A DNA stretch of 64,000 nucleotides from JAGVIE01 sp964520905 (GTDB lineage: Bacteria; Bacteroidota; Ignavibacteria; UBA10030; SZUA-254), in contig CAZFQL010000019.1 in assembly GCA_964520905.1 (NCBI GenBank), positions 3,546 to 67,545 on the forward strand, in the 5' to 3' direction. Numbering within the stretch: position 1 is the stretch's first letter; every line of letters starts with the position of its first letter. Of the stretch, positions 17,229-24,980 are shown piece by piece. The notes under the pieces are model-generated. The model was not told the DNA's origin. It was given only the letters and a program-made list of their open reading frames with translations, and did not search any database. The position numbers and the translations under genes were made by a program.

Positions 17229-17522
17229 CTACGCCAACTTAATCTTTTTCCTTTTCCGGCGTAACTGTATTGTGAAGAAAATCGATTCCATGATCACCAA
17301 TAGAACCAAAGACATCGTATCTCTATCGAACCAGGGTCCAAAACCCTTTTCATATATAACCAACTTGAGAAGGAATGCCGATATAGACCAACCCACAGAA
17401 AATATTAACGCCAGAAATCCGACAGCAAGAAGTCCTTCTTTCCAATCGCCTTCCTGCCAGCGTTTAGTAAAAACTGTCACTGCCGCTATAACGTGAATAT
17501 AAAAAATGAAAAGTGTAATCAT
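17229..17522 (-). CDS. Small membrane protein
   Basis: 97 aa with three hydrophobic segments (about 2-18, 31-50 and 68-85) and a strongly basic tail (RRKRKKIKLA), which should lie in the cytoplasm. No domain is recognised. Its start is 46 bases after the stop of the sugar-transferase gene to its right. It could be the last gene of that operon. Confidence 0.72.
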   Translation of the reverse strand: MITLFIFYIHVIAAVTVFTKRWQEGDWKEGLLAVGFLALIFSVGWSISAFLLKLVIYEKGFGPWFDRDTMSLVLLVIMESIFFTIQLRRKRKKIKLA

Positions 17523-17568
17523 TTGCCTTACCGGTTTAATAATAGAATATAAATAATTACCGAGCTAT

Positions 17569-18984
17569 TCATGCACGAAACACGACGCGGGTAGTTTTCA
17601 TAAGTATTTTAATATCGAACCAGAGAGACCAGTTTTCGATGTAATAAATATCATATTTAATGCGTTCTTCAAGAGATGTATTTCCTCTAAAGCCGTTGAC
17701 TTGTGCCCAGCCGGTCATACCGGTTTTGACACGATGACGATCGAGGTATTTCGGGATCATCGATTTGAACCGCTCCACGTGGTAGGGTCTCTCGGGCCTC
17801 GGTCCGACCAAGCTCATATCTCCTTTGAATACATTTACCAATTGAGGTAATTCATCTAAACTTAACTTTCTCAAAATTTTTCCAATACTCGTTTGCCTTG
17901 GATCGTTTTCTACTCCAAGTCCGGCTTCGTTATCGAATTCTTCCGCGCCTGCATGCATAGTCCGGAACTTTACCATATTGAACGATCGACCATCGAGACC
18001 GACACGTTCCTGTTGGAAGAAAGTCATACCGCGCGAGCTGATTTTTATGCCTATTATTATCAGCAGAAATAACGGTGAGAGTAAGATCAGCATAATTGCG
18101 GAAATAGCCTCATCAAAAATCCGTTTGGTGATTCTCCCCCACGTAGTCATGGGAACACCTTTGATCCTGATGAAAGGTAACCCTTCGATTTCTCTCATTT
18201 CAATTTTAGTGGGGCTTGCCATTATTTCAAGAATGTCCGGCACCATCAGGAATTCGATGTTCACTCCCTCGCATTCCTGCAGGAGTTTATATAGTTGGGG
18301 ATGTTCGCCGTTCTCCAATGAGATAAGCGCGAGTTCGATACGTTCCTCAATGAGCTTATCGGGCGCTTGTGTTAACGTACCGAGGTGTTTTGCTTCTGTA
18401 AGCGGCAGAAGATGCGAACAGGGTGTATCTGAAAAATACCCAATAAGCCTGTATCCGAGCAGTGGGTGATTGTGCAGGGATTTAAAAATTTGATTCGCAG
18501 TGTCGTTGCAGCCGATGATGACTGCATTTCGCAACTCCCTCCCTTTAGCATACAATGCTTTTTCAATCTGCAGAAGGATAAACCGGCTTGTGAAGATTGT
18601 TACGATAGAAGAAAACCACAGCACTCCGAAAACAACGCGCGAGTATGAAAATGCACGATAGAAAAATGCCGCACTCATTACAACCAGCATTCCGATAGTA
18701 ACCATCTTCACTATAGAAAAGAATTCGTCGGTTAATGCAACATTCCGGCGTGCACCGTACATATTTTGTGAATTTGAAATCATTAACCAGATCGGGATGA
18801 TTACGAATGAGCCGTAAATATACGCTCTGAGTGGCGGTATATCTTCTGTGAGCGGAAGAAAATTCAGAAAAGTTGTTTCAAACCTAAGCCAATATGAAAA
18901 GAGAAAAGATAATTCGATTGCAGCGCTGTCGAATATTACAGCGAGCGTTGGAATTAGAAAATCGTTTCGGCGGGGATTTGGCAT
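17569..18984 (-). CDS. Polyprenyl-phosphate hexose-1-phosphate transferase (WbaP/WcaJ type)
   Basis: Starts exopolysaccharide or O-antigen repeat synthesis by moving a sugar-1-phosphate onto undecaprenyl phosphate at the inner membrane. 471 aa: four N-terminal membrane helices, a CoA-binding-like Rossmann domain (about 150-250), one re-entrant hydrophobic helix (ISAIMLILLSPLFLLIIIGI) and the catalytic C-terminal domain. That domain has the family motifs FQQERVGLDGRSFNMVKFRT, LRKLSLDELPQLVNVFKGDM, LVGPRPERP and KTGMTGWAQVNGFRG. It is in an operon with gmhA and a small gene, consistent with surface polysaccharide synthesis. Confidence 0.94.
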   Translation of the reverse strand: MPNPRRNDFLIPTLAVIFDSAAIELSFLFSYWLRFETTFLNFLPLTEDIPPLRAYIYGSFVIIPIWLMISNSQNMYGARRNVALTDEFFSIVKMVTIGMLVVMSAAFFYRAFSYSRVVFGVLWFSSIVTIFTSRFILLQIEKALYAKGRELRNAVIIGCNDTANQIFKSLHNHPLLGYRLIGYFSDTPCSHLLPLTEAKHLGTLTQAPDKLIEERIELALISLENGEHPQLYKLLQECEGVNIEFLMVPDILEIMASPTKIEMREIEGLPFIRIKGVPMTTWGRITKRIFDEAISAIMLILLSPLFLLIIIGIKISSRGMTFFQQERVGLDGRSFNMVKFRTMHAGAEEFDNEAGLGVENDPRQTSIGKILRKLSLDELPQLVNVFKGDMSLVGPRPERPYHVERFKSMIPKYLDRHRVKTGMTGWAQVNGFRGNTSLEERIKYDIYYIENWSLWFDIKILMKTTRVVFRA

Positions 18985-18991
18985 TTATGTG

Positions 18992-19198
18992 TTAATGACT
19001 CTCGATAAAATATCGAAGTTCTCGGATTTCATGGATGCACATTTTCATATCTTGTAATGTTCCAATCATTGTATATAAAACCGATGTGTTTTCGGAATAT
19101 CCAATAGACTCATTATCCAATTTTGGTGATAGCAATTTCAGGTTTTCTATTTGCTCATCTATTCGGACACAAATATCTATTTCATTTTCCTCATTCAT
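18992..19198 (-). CDS. Small hypothetical protein between gmhA and the sugar transferase
   Basis: 68 aa starting at the ATG just after the gmhA stop; an upstream ATG 10 codons earlier would overlap gmhA and is less likely. It is acidic and helical (IDICVRIDEQIENLKLL, MIGTLQDMKMCIHEIRELRY), with no signal peptide and no recognised family. It fits tightly into the operon, 7 bases before both neighbours, which is the main support for it being a gene. Confidence 0.5.
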   Translation of the reverse strand: MNEENEIDICVRIDEQIENLKLLSPKLDNESIGYSENTSVLYTMIGTLQDMKMCIHEIRELRYFIESH

Positions 19199-19205
19199 CG
19201 TTCGT

Positions 19206-19808
19206 TCATCCAAACATTTCGTTTTCAATTATTCCACAAATGATGTGAGCAACAGTGATGTGCCCTTCCTGTATCCGCTGTGTATCGTTTGAGGGAATAA
19301 TTATTGATACATCCACAATTTCTTTTGATGAGCCGCCATCTTTTCCAAGCAATCCAATAACTGTCATACCGCGTCTCTTTGCCTCTGCAATCGCGAAATT
19401 TACATTGACCGATTTCCCGCTGGTACTGATGGCAAGTAAAATATCGCCTCTATTTCCAAGTGCCTCAACCTGTCTTGCAAATACATTCTCAAATCCTATA
19501 TCATTTCCGCCTGCGGTCAACATTGATGTATCAGTTGTTAAAGCTATTGCAGGCAATGCCGGCCGATTTGCTTTCGTCATGCGGATTACAAGCTCGGTCG
19601 CGATATGTTGTGCATCTGCCGCACTTCCGCCGTTTCCGCAGATAAGAACCTTCTTCTTATCGTTGAAGGCTTTCATCATGGTATCAACAGCTTTCAGGAT
19701 ATCACCCGTGCAAGAATCGATGATTCTTTTCTTCGTCTCCGCGCTCTCATTGAGCTGATCCTGAACGTATTTTTGCCGATGGAGTAGTGTTAAAGGTAAA
19801 TGTGACAT
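19206..19808 (-). CDS. gmhA: Phosphoheptose isomerase (SIS domain)
   Basis: Converts sedoheptulose 7-phosphate to D-glycero-D-manno-heptose 7-phosphate, for LPS core heptose or related glycans. 200 aa, one SIS domain. GmhA features include LICGNGGSAADAQHIATEL (phosphate binding, about 55-73), LTTDTSMLTAGGNDIGFENV, AISTSGKSVNVNFAI and a C-terminal HIICGIIE helix, with His and Glu residues suited to metal binding. It is the first gene of the run that continues into a small ORF and the priming sugar transferase. Confidence 0.93.
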   Translation of the reverse strand: MSHLPLTLLHRQKYVQDQLNESAETKKRIIDSCTGDILKAVDTMMKAFNDKKKVLICGNGGSAADAQHIATELVIRMTKANRPALPAIALTTDTSMLTAGGNDIGFENVFARQVEALGNRGDILLAISTSGKSVNVNFAIAEAKRRGMTVIGLLGKDGGSSKEIVDVSIIIPSNDTQRIQEGHITVAHIICGIIENEMFG

Positions 19809-19915
19809 ATCAATTCAAAAATAAAAAGTGAAAATTAAAAAATATAAATATCGTTTGCTCTAAATATTCGAGACCCATAAAGTACAAATGACGAATAACT
19901 AATAACCATTGACAC

Positions 19916-22900
19916 TTATTTCAAAAGATTCTTCACAATCATACCAACTTGTTTCAATGCTTCATCTAATTTGGCAATATCTTTTCCGCCTGCAGTTGCA
20001 AGATGCGGACGTCCGCCGCCGCCGCCGCCAACGAGTTTTGCTATATCACCGACAATCTTACCTGCTTGGAGCTTTTTGTTTTTGATGAGATCGTCGGTTA
20101 CAACACACACAAGCGATACTTTTTCATCAATCACAGCGGCTAAGACACCAACACCTGAACCAAGCTTAAAACGAAGCGTATCGCCCAAACTTTGCAACTC
20201 ATCAACACTTTGCACATCAACTTTTTCTGATACGACCTTGATTCCATCAATTATCTGAGCATTTTCAACGAGCGTTTCGATACCTGAAGATACCTCTTTT
20301 ACACGATATTTGCTAAGTTCTTTTTTCAGATCTATTGTAGACTTTGCAACATTCTCAATAACCGTTTCTCTTTCTTGAATCGCTTGCTCGACATCATCGA
20401 CAACTTTGGGAGTAATGGATTCGGCGGGTAGAGTTACTTTGCTGAGAGATGGTCGCGGATATGATTCGACCTTTGTATGCTGGCCGAGTTGTTTCTCAAG
20501 TTCACCTTTCTCTATAAGAAGCTTCTCGATCTGAGCATCCATCTCACCCGTCTTTGCAACAAGTTTCTGGAAGTGATCATTCAGTCCATCGCCTGTAACA
20601 GCTTCGATCCGACGGATACCGCTTGCTATGCTCGCCTCTGAAATAATTTTAAACATCTGGATATCTTTAGTGTTCTTTACATGTGTACCGCCGCATAGCT
20701 CCCAAGTGAATTCTTTCACCTCTACAACTCGGACTTTATCTCCATATTTTTCGCCGAAGAACATTTTAAGTTTTGGATAGCGGCGTTTTGCTTCCTCAAT
20801 CGGAAGCCAATCTTTTGGATCGTTAATTGCATAGACGGGAAGATCAAGAGCAATTTTTTCATTTACGATATCTTCGATCTTTCTGATTTGGTCTGGTGTG
20901 ATTTTTTCGAAATGATTGAAGTCGAAACGCAATCTATCTGGAGCAACGAGTGAGCCCTGCTGATGAAGATGCTCACCAAGCGTTATCCTCAAAGCTTCAT
21001 GGAGAAGATGTGTAGCAGTATGATTGCGCATAATATTGAGTCGTCTTGCTGAATCTACTGATGGAATAACAATACTAGTCCGCTTTAGTATTTCTTGAAG
21101 TGTCGGGTCTAACGGATCATTATCGAGCAAATGGACTGTTCTCCCTCCACGTTTTACGACATCAAGGACTTTGATCGGAATCATTCGATTATCATATAAA
21201 TCAAATATTAAAGTACCAGTATCACTAACTTGTCCTCCGCTCTCAGCATAGAATGTTGTTGTTTCAAGTATGACTCCTTTGACTATTCTTTTACCTTCCT
21301 TCCCAGGAACTTCACCTATCAAATTACTGTACTCTAATTTCGTTTCTTTTGTTGTGTTAAAATAATCGAAATCGAATTTCTCCATTATTATTGTATCAAG
21401 TTCGTAGACTTTTTCTTTAAGGCTATCACCAAACCCAAAAACTGAAGGACCTGCCAACCACTCAGATTTTCCTTTCCTAGATCTGTCTTTTTGTTCTTCC
21501 ATCAAGCGATTAAAACTTTCTACATTAACAACGGAGCCTGTAGCACTTGCTAATAATTGAGTAAGGTCAAGCGGAAATCCGAGTGTGTCATAAAGTTTGA
21601 AGGCAGCACTCCCACTTATCTCAATGGGTTTTCCAAATATAGTACGTAAATCTTCCTTGTCAGAAAATTTAAAAATTGCATTGTTAGTATTTTTGTGTAG
21701 ATCGTTTGCCGGAAAATAGTAGAATATATTTCCAGATTTCCAACTGTAAACATCAGGTGCGATCTTACCATCGCTTATTAAGCGTTGTCGTACTTCTTCA
21801 GATAGCGTCTCATCATATTGGACTAATCCTCGATCCAACGTCTGATTAAAGCTCTCTTCTTCCCCCTTAATAACACGTTCTATATGGTTTTGCTTTCCTT
21901 TTATTTCTGGAAATTGTTCTCCCATCGATTCTACAACCGCCTCTACAACTTTATAAATGAACGGCTCGTGCAAACCAAGTGTACGACCAAATCGCGCACC
22001 CCGGCGAAGAATGCGCCGCATAACGTATCCACGACCTTCGTTAGAAGGAATTCCACCATCGGCAATAGAGAATGACAACATACGAGCATGATCAGCAACC
22101 ACCCGCATCGCAATATCAAGCGGGTCGTTGAGTTGCGCTTTGTATGGCTGACCTGCAATCTCAGAAATCCGATTTATTATCGGCATAAAAACATCTGTGT
22201 CGTAATTCGATTTCTTTCCCTGCAAAACTGCACAGATGCGTTCGAAGCCCATCCCTGTATCGACATGCTTGGAAGGAAGCGATGTTAGTGTTCCCTTGTC
22301 ATCGCGGTTATACTGGATGAAAACGAGGTTCCATATTTCCATCACTCTCGCATCACCGGCATTGACAAGATTTCCGCCGGAGAGATCATCGGTGAGATCA
22401 ACATGAATTTCAGAGCATGGTCCGCATGGTCCTGTTTCACCCATCTCCCAAAAATTATCTTTCTTCCCGAAACGTAGAACATGAGAAGGATCGATGTCCG
22501 TTACCTTCTTCCAAAGTTGTTCCGCTTCATCATCCGATTCGAATACGGTCGCGTACAAACGCTTTTTATCAAGTCCCCAAACTTTTGTTAATAATTCCCA
22601 TGCCCACTCGATTGCTTCCTTTTTATAGTAATCACCGAACGACCAGTTGCCCAGCATCTCGAAGAATGTATGATGGTAAGTGTCGCGCCCGACTTCTTCA
22701 AGATCGTTGTGCTTGCCGCTTACACGGATGCACTTTTGCGTATCTGCCGCACGATTGTATTCGCGCTTTCCGGTTCCAAGGAAAACATCCTTGAACTGAT
22801 TCATGCCCGCGTTAGTGAACAACAATGTCGGATCGTCGTGAGGAATAACTGGGGCACTTGGAACAATCCTATGCCCTCGTTCTTCAAAATATTTTAAAAA

Positions 22901-22927
22901 ACTATTTCTGATTTCTTTTGATGTCAT
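19916..22927 (-). CDS. alaS: Alanyl-tRNA synthetase with extra internal segment
   Basis: Charges tRNA-Ala and edits mischarged Ser/Gly. 1003 aa, against a usual 870-880. It has the class II catalytic core (PTLLFTNAGMNQFK, HHTFFEMLGNWSFGDYYK, GETGPCGPCSEIH), an editing domain with HTATH and CGGTHV metal ligands, and a C-terminal coiled coil. The DHHA1 end is GGGGGGRPHLATAGG. About 50 additional residues lie between FNQTLDRGLVQYDE (360-373) and SGSAAFKLYDTLGF (438-451). This stretch, and the DNA from about 21.0 to 21.85 kb, is visibly more AT-rich than the ends of the gene. Its start overlaps the toxin gene by 4 bases. Confidence 0.96.
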   Translation of the reverse strand: MTSKEIRNSFLKYFEERGHRIVPSAPVIPHDDPTLLFTNAGMNQFKDVFLGTGKREYNRAADTQKCIRVSGKHNDLEEVGRDTYHHTFFEMLGNWSFGDYYKKEAIEWAWELLTKVWGLDKKRLYATVFESDDEAEQLWKKVTDIDPSHVLRFGKKDNFWEMGETGPCGPCSEIHVDLTDDLSGGNLVNAGDARVMEIWNLVFIQYNRDDKGTLTSLPSKHVDTGMGFERICAVLQGKKSNYDTDVFMPIINRISEIAGQPYKAQLNDPLDIAMRVVADHARMLSFSIADGGIPSNEGRGYVMRRILRRGARFGRTLGLHEPFIYKVVEAVVESMGEQFPEIKGKQNHIERVIKGEEESFNQTLDRGLVQYDETLSEEVRQRLISDGKIAPDVYSWKSGNIFYYFPANDLHKNTNNAIFKFSDKEDLRTIFGKPIEISGSAAFKLYDTLGFPLDLTQLLASATGSVVNVESFNRLMEEQKDRSRKGKSEWLAGPSVFGFGDSLKEKVYELDTIIMEKFDFDYFNTTKETKLEYSNLIGEVPGKEGKRIVKGVILETTTFYAESGGQVSDTGTLIFDLYDNRMIPIKVLDVVKRGGRTVHLLDNDPLDPTLQEILKRTSIVIPSVDSARRLNIMRNHTATHLLHEALRITLGEHLHQQGSLVAPDRLRFDFNHFEKITPDQIRKIEDIVNEKIALDLPVYAINDPKDWLPIEEAKRRYPKLKMFFGEKYGDKVRVVEVKEFTWELCGGTHVKNTKDIQMFKIISEASIASGIRRIEAVTGDGLNDHFQKLVAKTGEMDAQIEKLLIEKGELEKQLGQHTKVESYPRPSLSKVTLPAESITPKVVDDVEQAIQERETVIENVAKSTIDLKKELSKYRVKEVSSGIETLVENAQIIDGIKVVSEKVDVQSVDELQSLGDTLRFKLGSGVGVLAAVIDEKVSLVCVVTDDLIKNKKLQAGKIVGDIAKLVGGGGGGRPHLATAGGKDIAKLDEALKQVGMIVKNLLK

Positions 22928-23181
22928 CTATATGCTTCTTTTCTATGTTTGATTCTAAATATTCTAATTCGTTGCGCTGTATCATCCACCTCATACAACA
23001 CACGATAATCACCGATGCGAATACGCCAATCATTTCTTGATCCAACTATTTTCCTGCAACCAATTGGTCGTGGATTATATTTCAACTTTTCGATATCAAT
23101 TAAAATGTTTTGACTGATCCTGACGGGTAAGCTTTCGATATCATTCGAAGCGGATGGTTTGAACGAAATCGAATAATTCAT
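22924..23181 (-). CDS. RelE/ParE-type toxin
   Basis: 85 aa, with the size and fold signature of RelE-superfamily toxins: YSISFKPSASNDIESLPVRI, then WRIRIGDYRVLYEVDD and the basic C-terminus IFRIKHRKEAYR. RelE members usually cleave mRNA in the ribosomal A site. The Arg and Lys residues near 62-82 and Tyr84 are compatible with that, but ParE-like gyrase poisoning cannot be excluded. It overlaps the antitoxin stop and the alaS start by 4 bases each, so it is translationally coupled to an essential gene. Confidence 0.88.
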   Translation of the reverse strand: MNYSISFKPSASNDIESLPVRISQNILIDIEKLKYNPRPIGCRKIVGSRNDWRIRIGDYRVLYEVDDTAQRIRIFRIKHRKEAYR

Positions 23182-23381
23182 CTTTTCTTTTTTAATATTT
23201 TCTTTTTAACTTCCTCAAATGGAATGTCCGGTTCGGATCGAACTTCATTAATGGCTTTAAGATCTTCTAGATCCTCAATTTGTTCAATCAAACTTTCATA
23301 TCTTTTATATGAAAGCAAAACATGAGATCTCTTCCCTTTTGCATCGTACAATATCTCTTTTTCTTTTACTCTAAAACCCAT
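23178..23381 (-). CDS. Antitoxin partner of the RelE-like toxin
   Basis: 67 aa. It has the Phd/RelB-type layout: a short N-terminal DNA-binding part (EKEILYDAKGKRSHVLLSYK, including the VLLSYKRYESLIEQIED helix typical of Phd/YefM relatives) and a charged C-terminal tail (DIPFEEVKKKILKKKR) that would wrap the toxin. A strong AAGGAG lies 8 bases before this ATG, which decides the start over an upstream TTG overlapping clpS. It probably represses its own operon, but no separate promoter is visible. Confidence 0.85.
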   Translation of the reverse strand: MGFRVKEKEILYDAKGKRSHVLLSYKRYESLIEQIEDLEDLKAINEVRSEPDIPFEEVKKKILKKKR

Positions 23382-23394
23382 ACTATCTTCTCCT

Positions 23395-23682
23395 TTATAC
23401 TTCAATCTGTGTCAGTAATTCAATTTCTTCAAGTACACTGCTCACCTGCATACACTTCACTATCTCGCCGTAGTAAACGATAGCTTTCCCTTCATGATGA
23501 ACCTGCAATGTTAAAGCTTCCGCCTTAGTCAAGCCGCAGCCAGTTGCACGCATAATCTGGTTTATCACTTCAACAAATGTGTGCACCTCATCGTTAAAGA
23601 GAATAACTTTCGCCGGTTCTTGAATTTCTTCTTCGACTCCGGTTATTTCTTCCTGCTCTATTAACGGATTGGTGTTAGCCAT
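23395..23682 (-). CDS. clpS: ClpS adaptor protein
   Basis: Delivers N-degron substrates to ClpA/C-ClpP protease. 95 aa from the ATG preceded by AGTGGA; a GTG three codons upstream is also possible. The core has the family motif LFNDEVHTFVEVINQIM (N-end residue pocket) and ALTLQVHHEGKAIVYYGE, with the acidic LFNDE and HHEG patches. An acidic, flexible N-terminus of about 25 residues precedes it. No clpA is adjacent; instead it heads the chain clpS, antitoxin, toxin, alaS. Confidence 0.93.
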   Translation of the reverse strand: MANTNPLIEQEEITGVEEEIQEPAKVILFNDEVHTFVEVINQIMRATGCGLTKAEALTLQVHHEGKAIVYYGEIVKCMQVSSVLEEIELLTQIEV

Positions 23683-23761
23683 TTGTTCCACTTAATCTTC
23701 AATTGAGATAATTGACAATAGAAAGTAGCAAAAAACGCAGAATTATGCAAAAATGAATCCA

Positions 23762-23790
23762 TTGACTTTTTACATCGAATAGGATATATT
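23762..23790 (+). promoter_or_regulatory. Sigma-70-type promoter for the lipoprotein gene
   Basis: TTGACT and TATATT are separated by 17 bases. The start would be near 23797, 40 bases before the ATG, and the leader includes the GGAGG ribosome site. Confidence 0.75.
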
Positions 23791-23836
23791 AAAAGTAAAT
23801 CAATTCAGTTCAAAAAACATTTGGAGGATCACTACA

Positions 23837-24826
23837 ATGAGACGGTTTCTTTTTCTATTCTGGATAATGATTATTTTCTCGTCGATATCCTGCAAAGAAG
23901 CAGTTCATATTTCATCTGCTGACCAACAGGTCGATGGTCTGGGAAAAATAACACTTTCACTTTCCGATATTCCGGTCGGTATCACTCAGGTTACCGCTAA
24001 ATTAACCCGTGAAGGGTATCGCGAGAAATCGATTCTCCTTCGAATCTCAGATTCGTCTTCAACGGCATCCGGAGTGTTCACAAATATAGATATCGGTTGG
24101 TGGCACTTGAAGGTTGAAGCGTTTGACGATCAAGGTTATTCGAGATATCGCGGTGAAAGGGATATAAATGTTCTGCCGGGCGAGACATCGATTGTTGAAC
24201 TTGAACTGATACCGACAACGGGTAATATAGAAATTAAGGTTCATTGGGGATCAGGCGAAGGTCATATTATCAGACCGGACCATACTAAATGGGAATGGAC
24301 CAGAGATGATCGGGGTGGAGGTTCTCAAGATAAATTGATATTTTCGGACAGTGTTGTAAATATTCTGCCGGTCGAACACGTACATTTTGTAAACAGAACT
24401 ATCAATGCTGGAGCGGCAACATACCGTTTTAAATTTAAAGGCAGCAATTTTAAATTTGCTTGGAGGTTGAGTTTAAATGATTCTATAAAAGGTACCGTTC
24501 TCATATTACAGAAAGTCCCCGGGGGTGAATTCGATTTTATTCATGTAAGATGGTACGGTTTCTATTATGGCTGGCATAATAGTAACGATGCTTTTGGAAA
24601 CAGACTAATCGTTAATTTTGATTCTTCAAGCTGGCATAGCATACAAATTAAAGACTCCGGAAATAATTTGAGATTCTGGTTCGATGGAAAAGAATTAGAT
24701 TTCTTCACGAATCGAATTCCGGTCGAAGCGTTTCTGTCGGACTTAGGAAAAGGTGGATTAGGTATTGGCAATGATATGCAGGAAGTTGTCATGTATAAAG
24801 ATATGGAAGTTATTTTGAACAAATAA
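23837..24826 (+). CDS. Hypothetical lipoprotein with LamG-like C-terminal domain
   Basis: 329 aa, lipobox SSISC (C19), with a strong TTGGAGG 11 bases before the ATG. Residues 33-130 form an Ig-like or prealbumin-like beta domain (LTREGYREKSILLRISD, LKVEAFDDQGYSRYRG). Residues about 150-329 look like a concanavalin/LamG-type sandwich (YRFKFKGSNFKFAWRLSLN, WHSIQIKDSGNNLRFWFDGK, GGLGIGNDMQEVVMYKDMEV). It may bind a polysaccharide or cell-surface ligand; no catalytic motif is seen. A remnant of a second copy of its last residues lies 45 bases downstream. Confidence 0.82.
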   Translation: MRRFLFLFWIMIIFSSISCKEAVHISSADQQVDGLGKITLSLSDIPVGITQVTAKLTREGYREKSILLRISDSSSTASGVFTNIDIGWWHLKVEAFDDQGYSRYRGERDINVLPGETSIVELELIPTTGNIEIKVHWGSGEGHIIRPDHTKWEWTRDDRGGGSQDKLIFSDSVVNILPVEHVHFVNRTINAGAATYRFKFKGSNFKFAWRLSLNDSIKGTVLILQKVPGGEFDFIHVRWYGFYYGWHNSNDAFGNRLIVNFDSSSWHSIQIKDSGNNLRFWFDGKELDFFTNRIPVEAFLSDLGKGGLGIGNDMQEVVMYKDMEVILNK

Positions 24827-24870
24827 GTCATTAAATCGATTGACCGTTTATTTTTAGTGAACCAAATTGT

Positions 24871-24921
24871 AACGATGAATATGAAACTATCTCATATAAG
24901 GATATGGAAATAATCAGATAA
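24871..24921 (+). pseudogene. Remnant of a duplicate of the upstream lipoprotein's C-terminus
   Basis: Read in frame, this stretch gives NDEYETISYKDMEIIR then a stop. The end of the preceding gene is NDMQEVVMYKDMEVILNK and stop. ND, the E at position 5 and YKDME.I match, at the right distance from a stop codon. No start or upstream body remains, so this is probably the tail left by a tandem duplication and deletion. Confidence 0.6.
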
Positions 24922-24980
24922 TCCAATAAACTTAGAAAATAATAATTAGTACTATCAGAGTTATACAAGTATATAAATTC

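Noticed and set aside
20005..20030. CCGCCG triplet run resembling a microsatellite
   Set aside because: It encodes the glycine run of the AlaS C-terminal domain, a conserved family feature, so it is coding and not a free repeat.
24827..24980. Promoter or RNA element before the propeller gene
   Set aside because: I see no acceptable -35/-10 pair. The ordered part is explained as a coding remnant of the previous gene.
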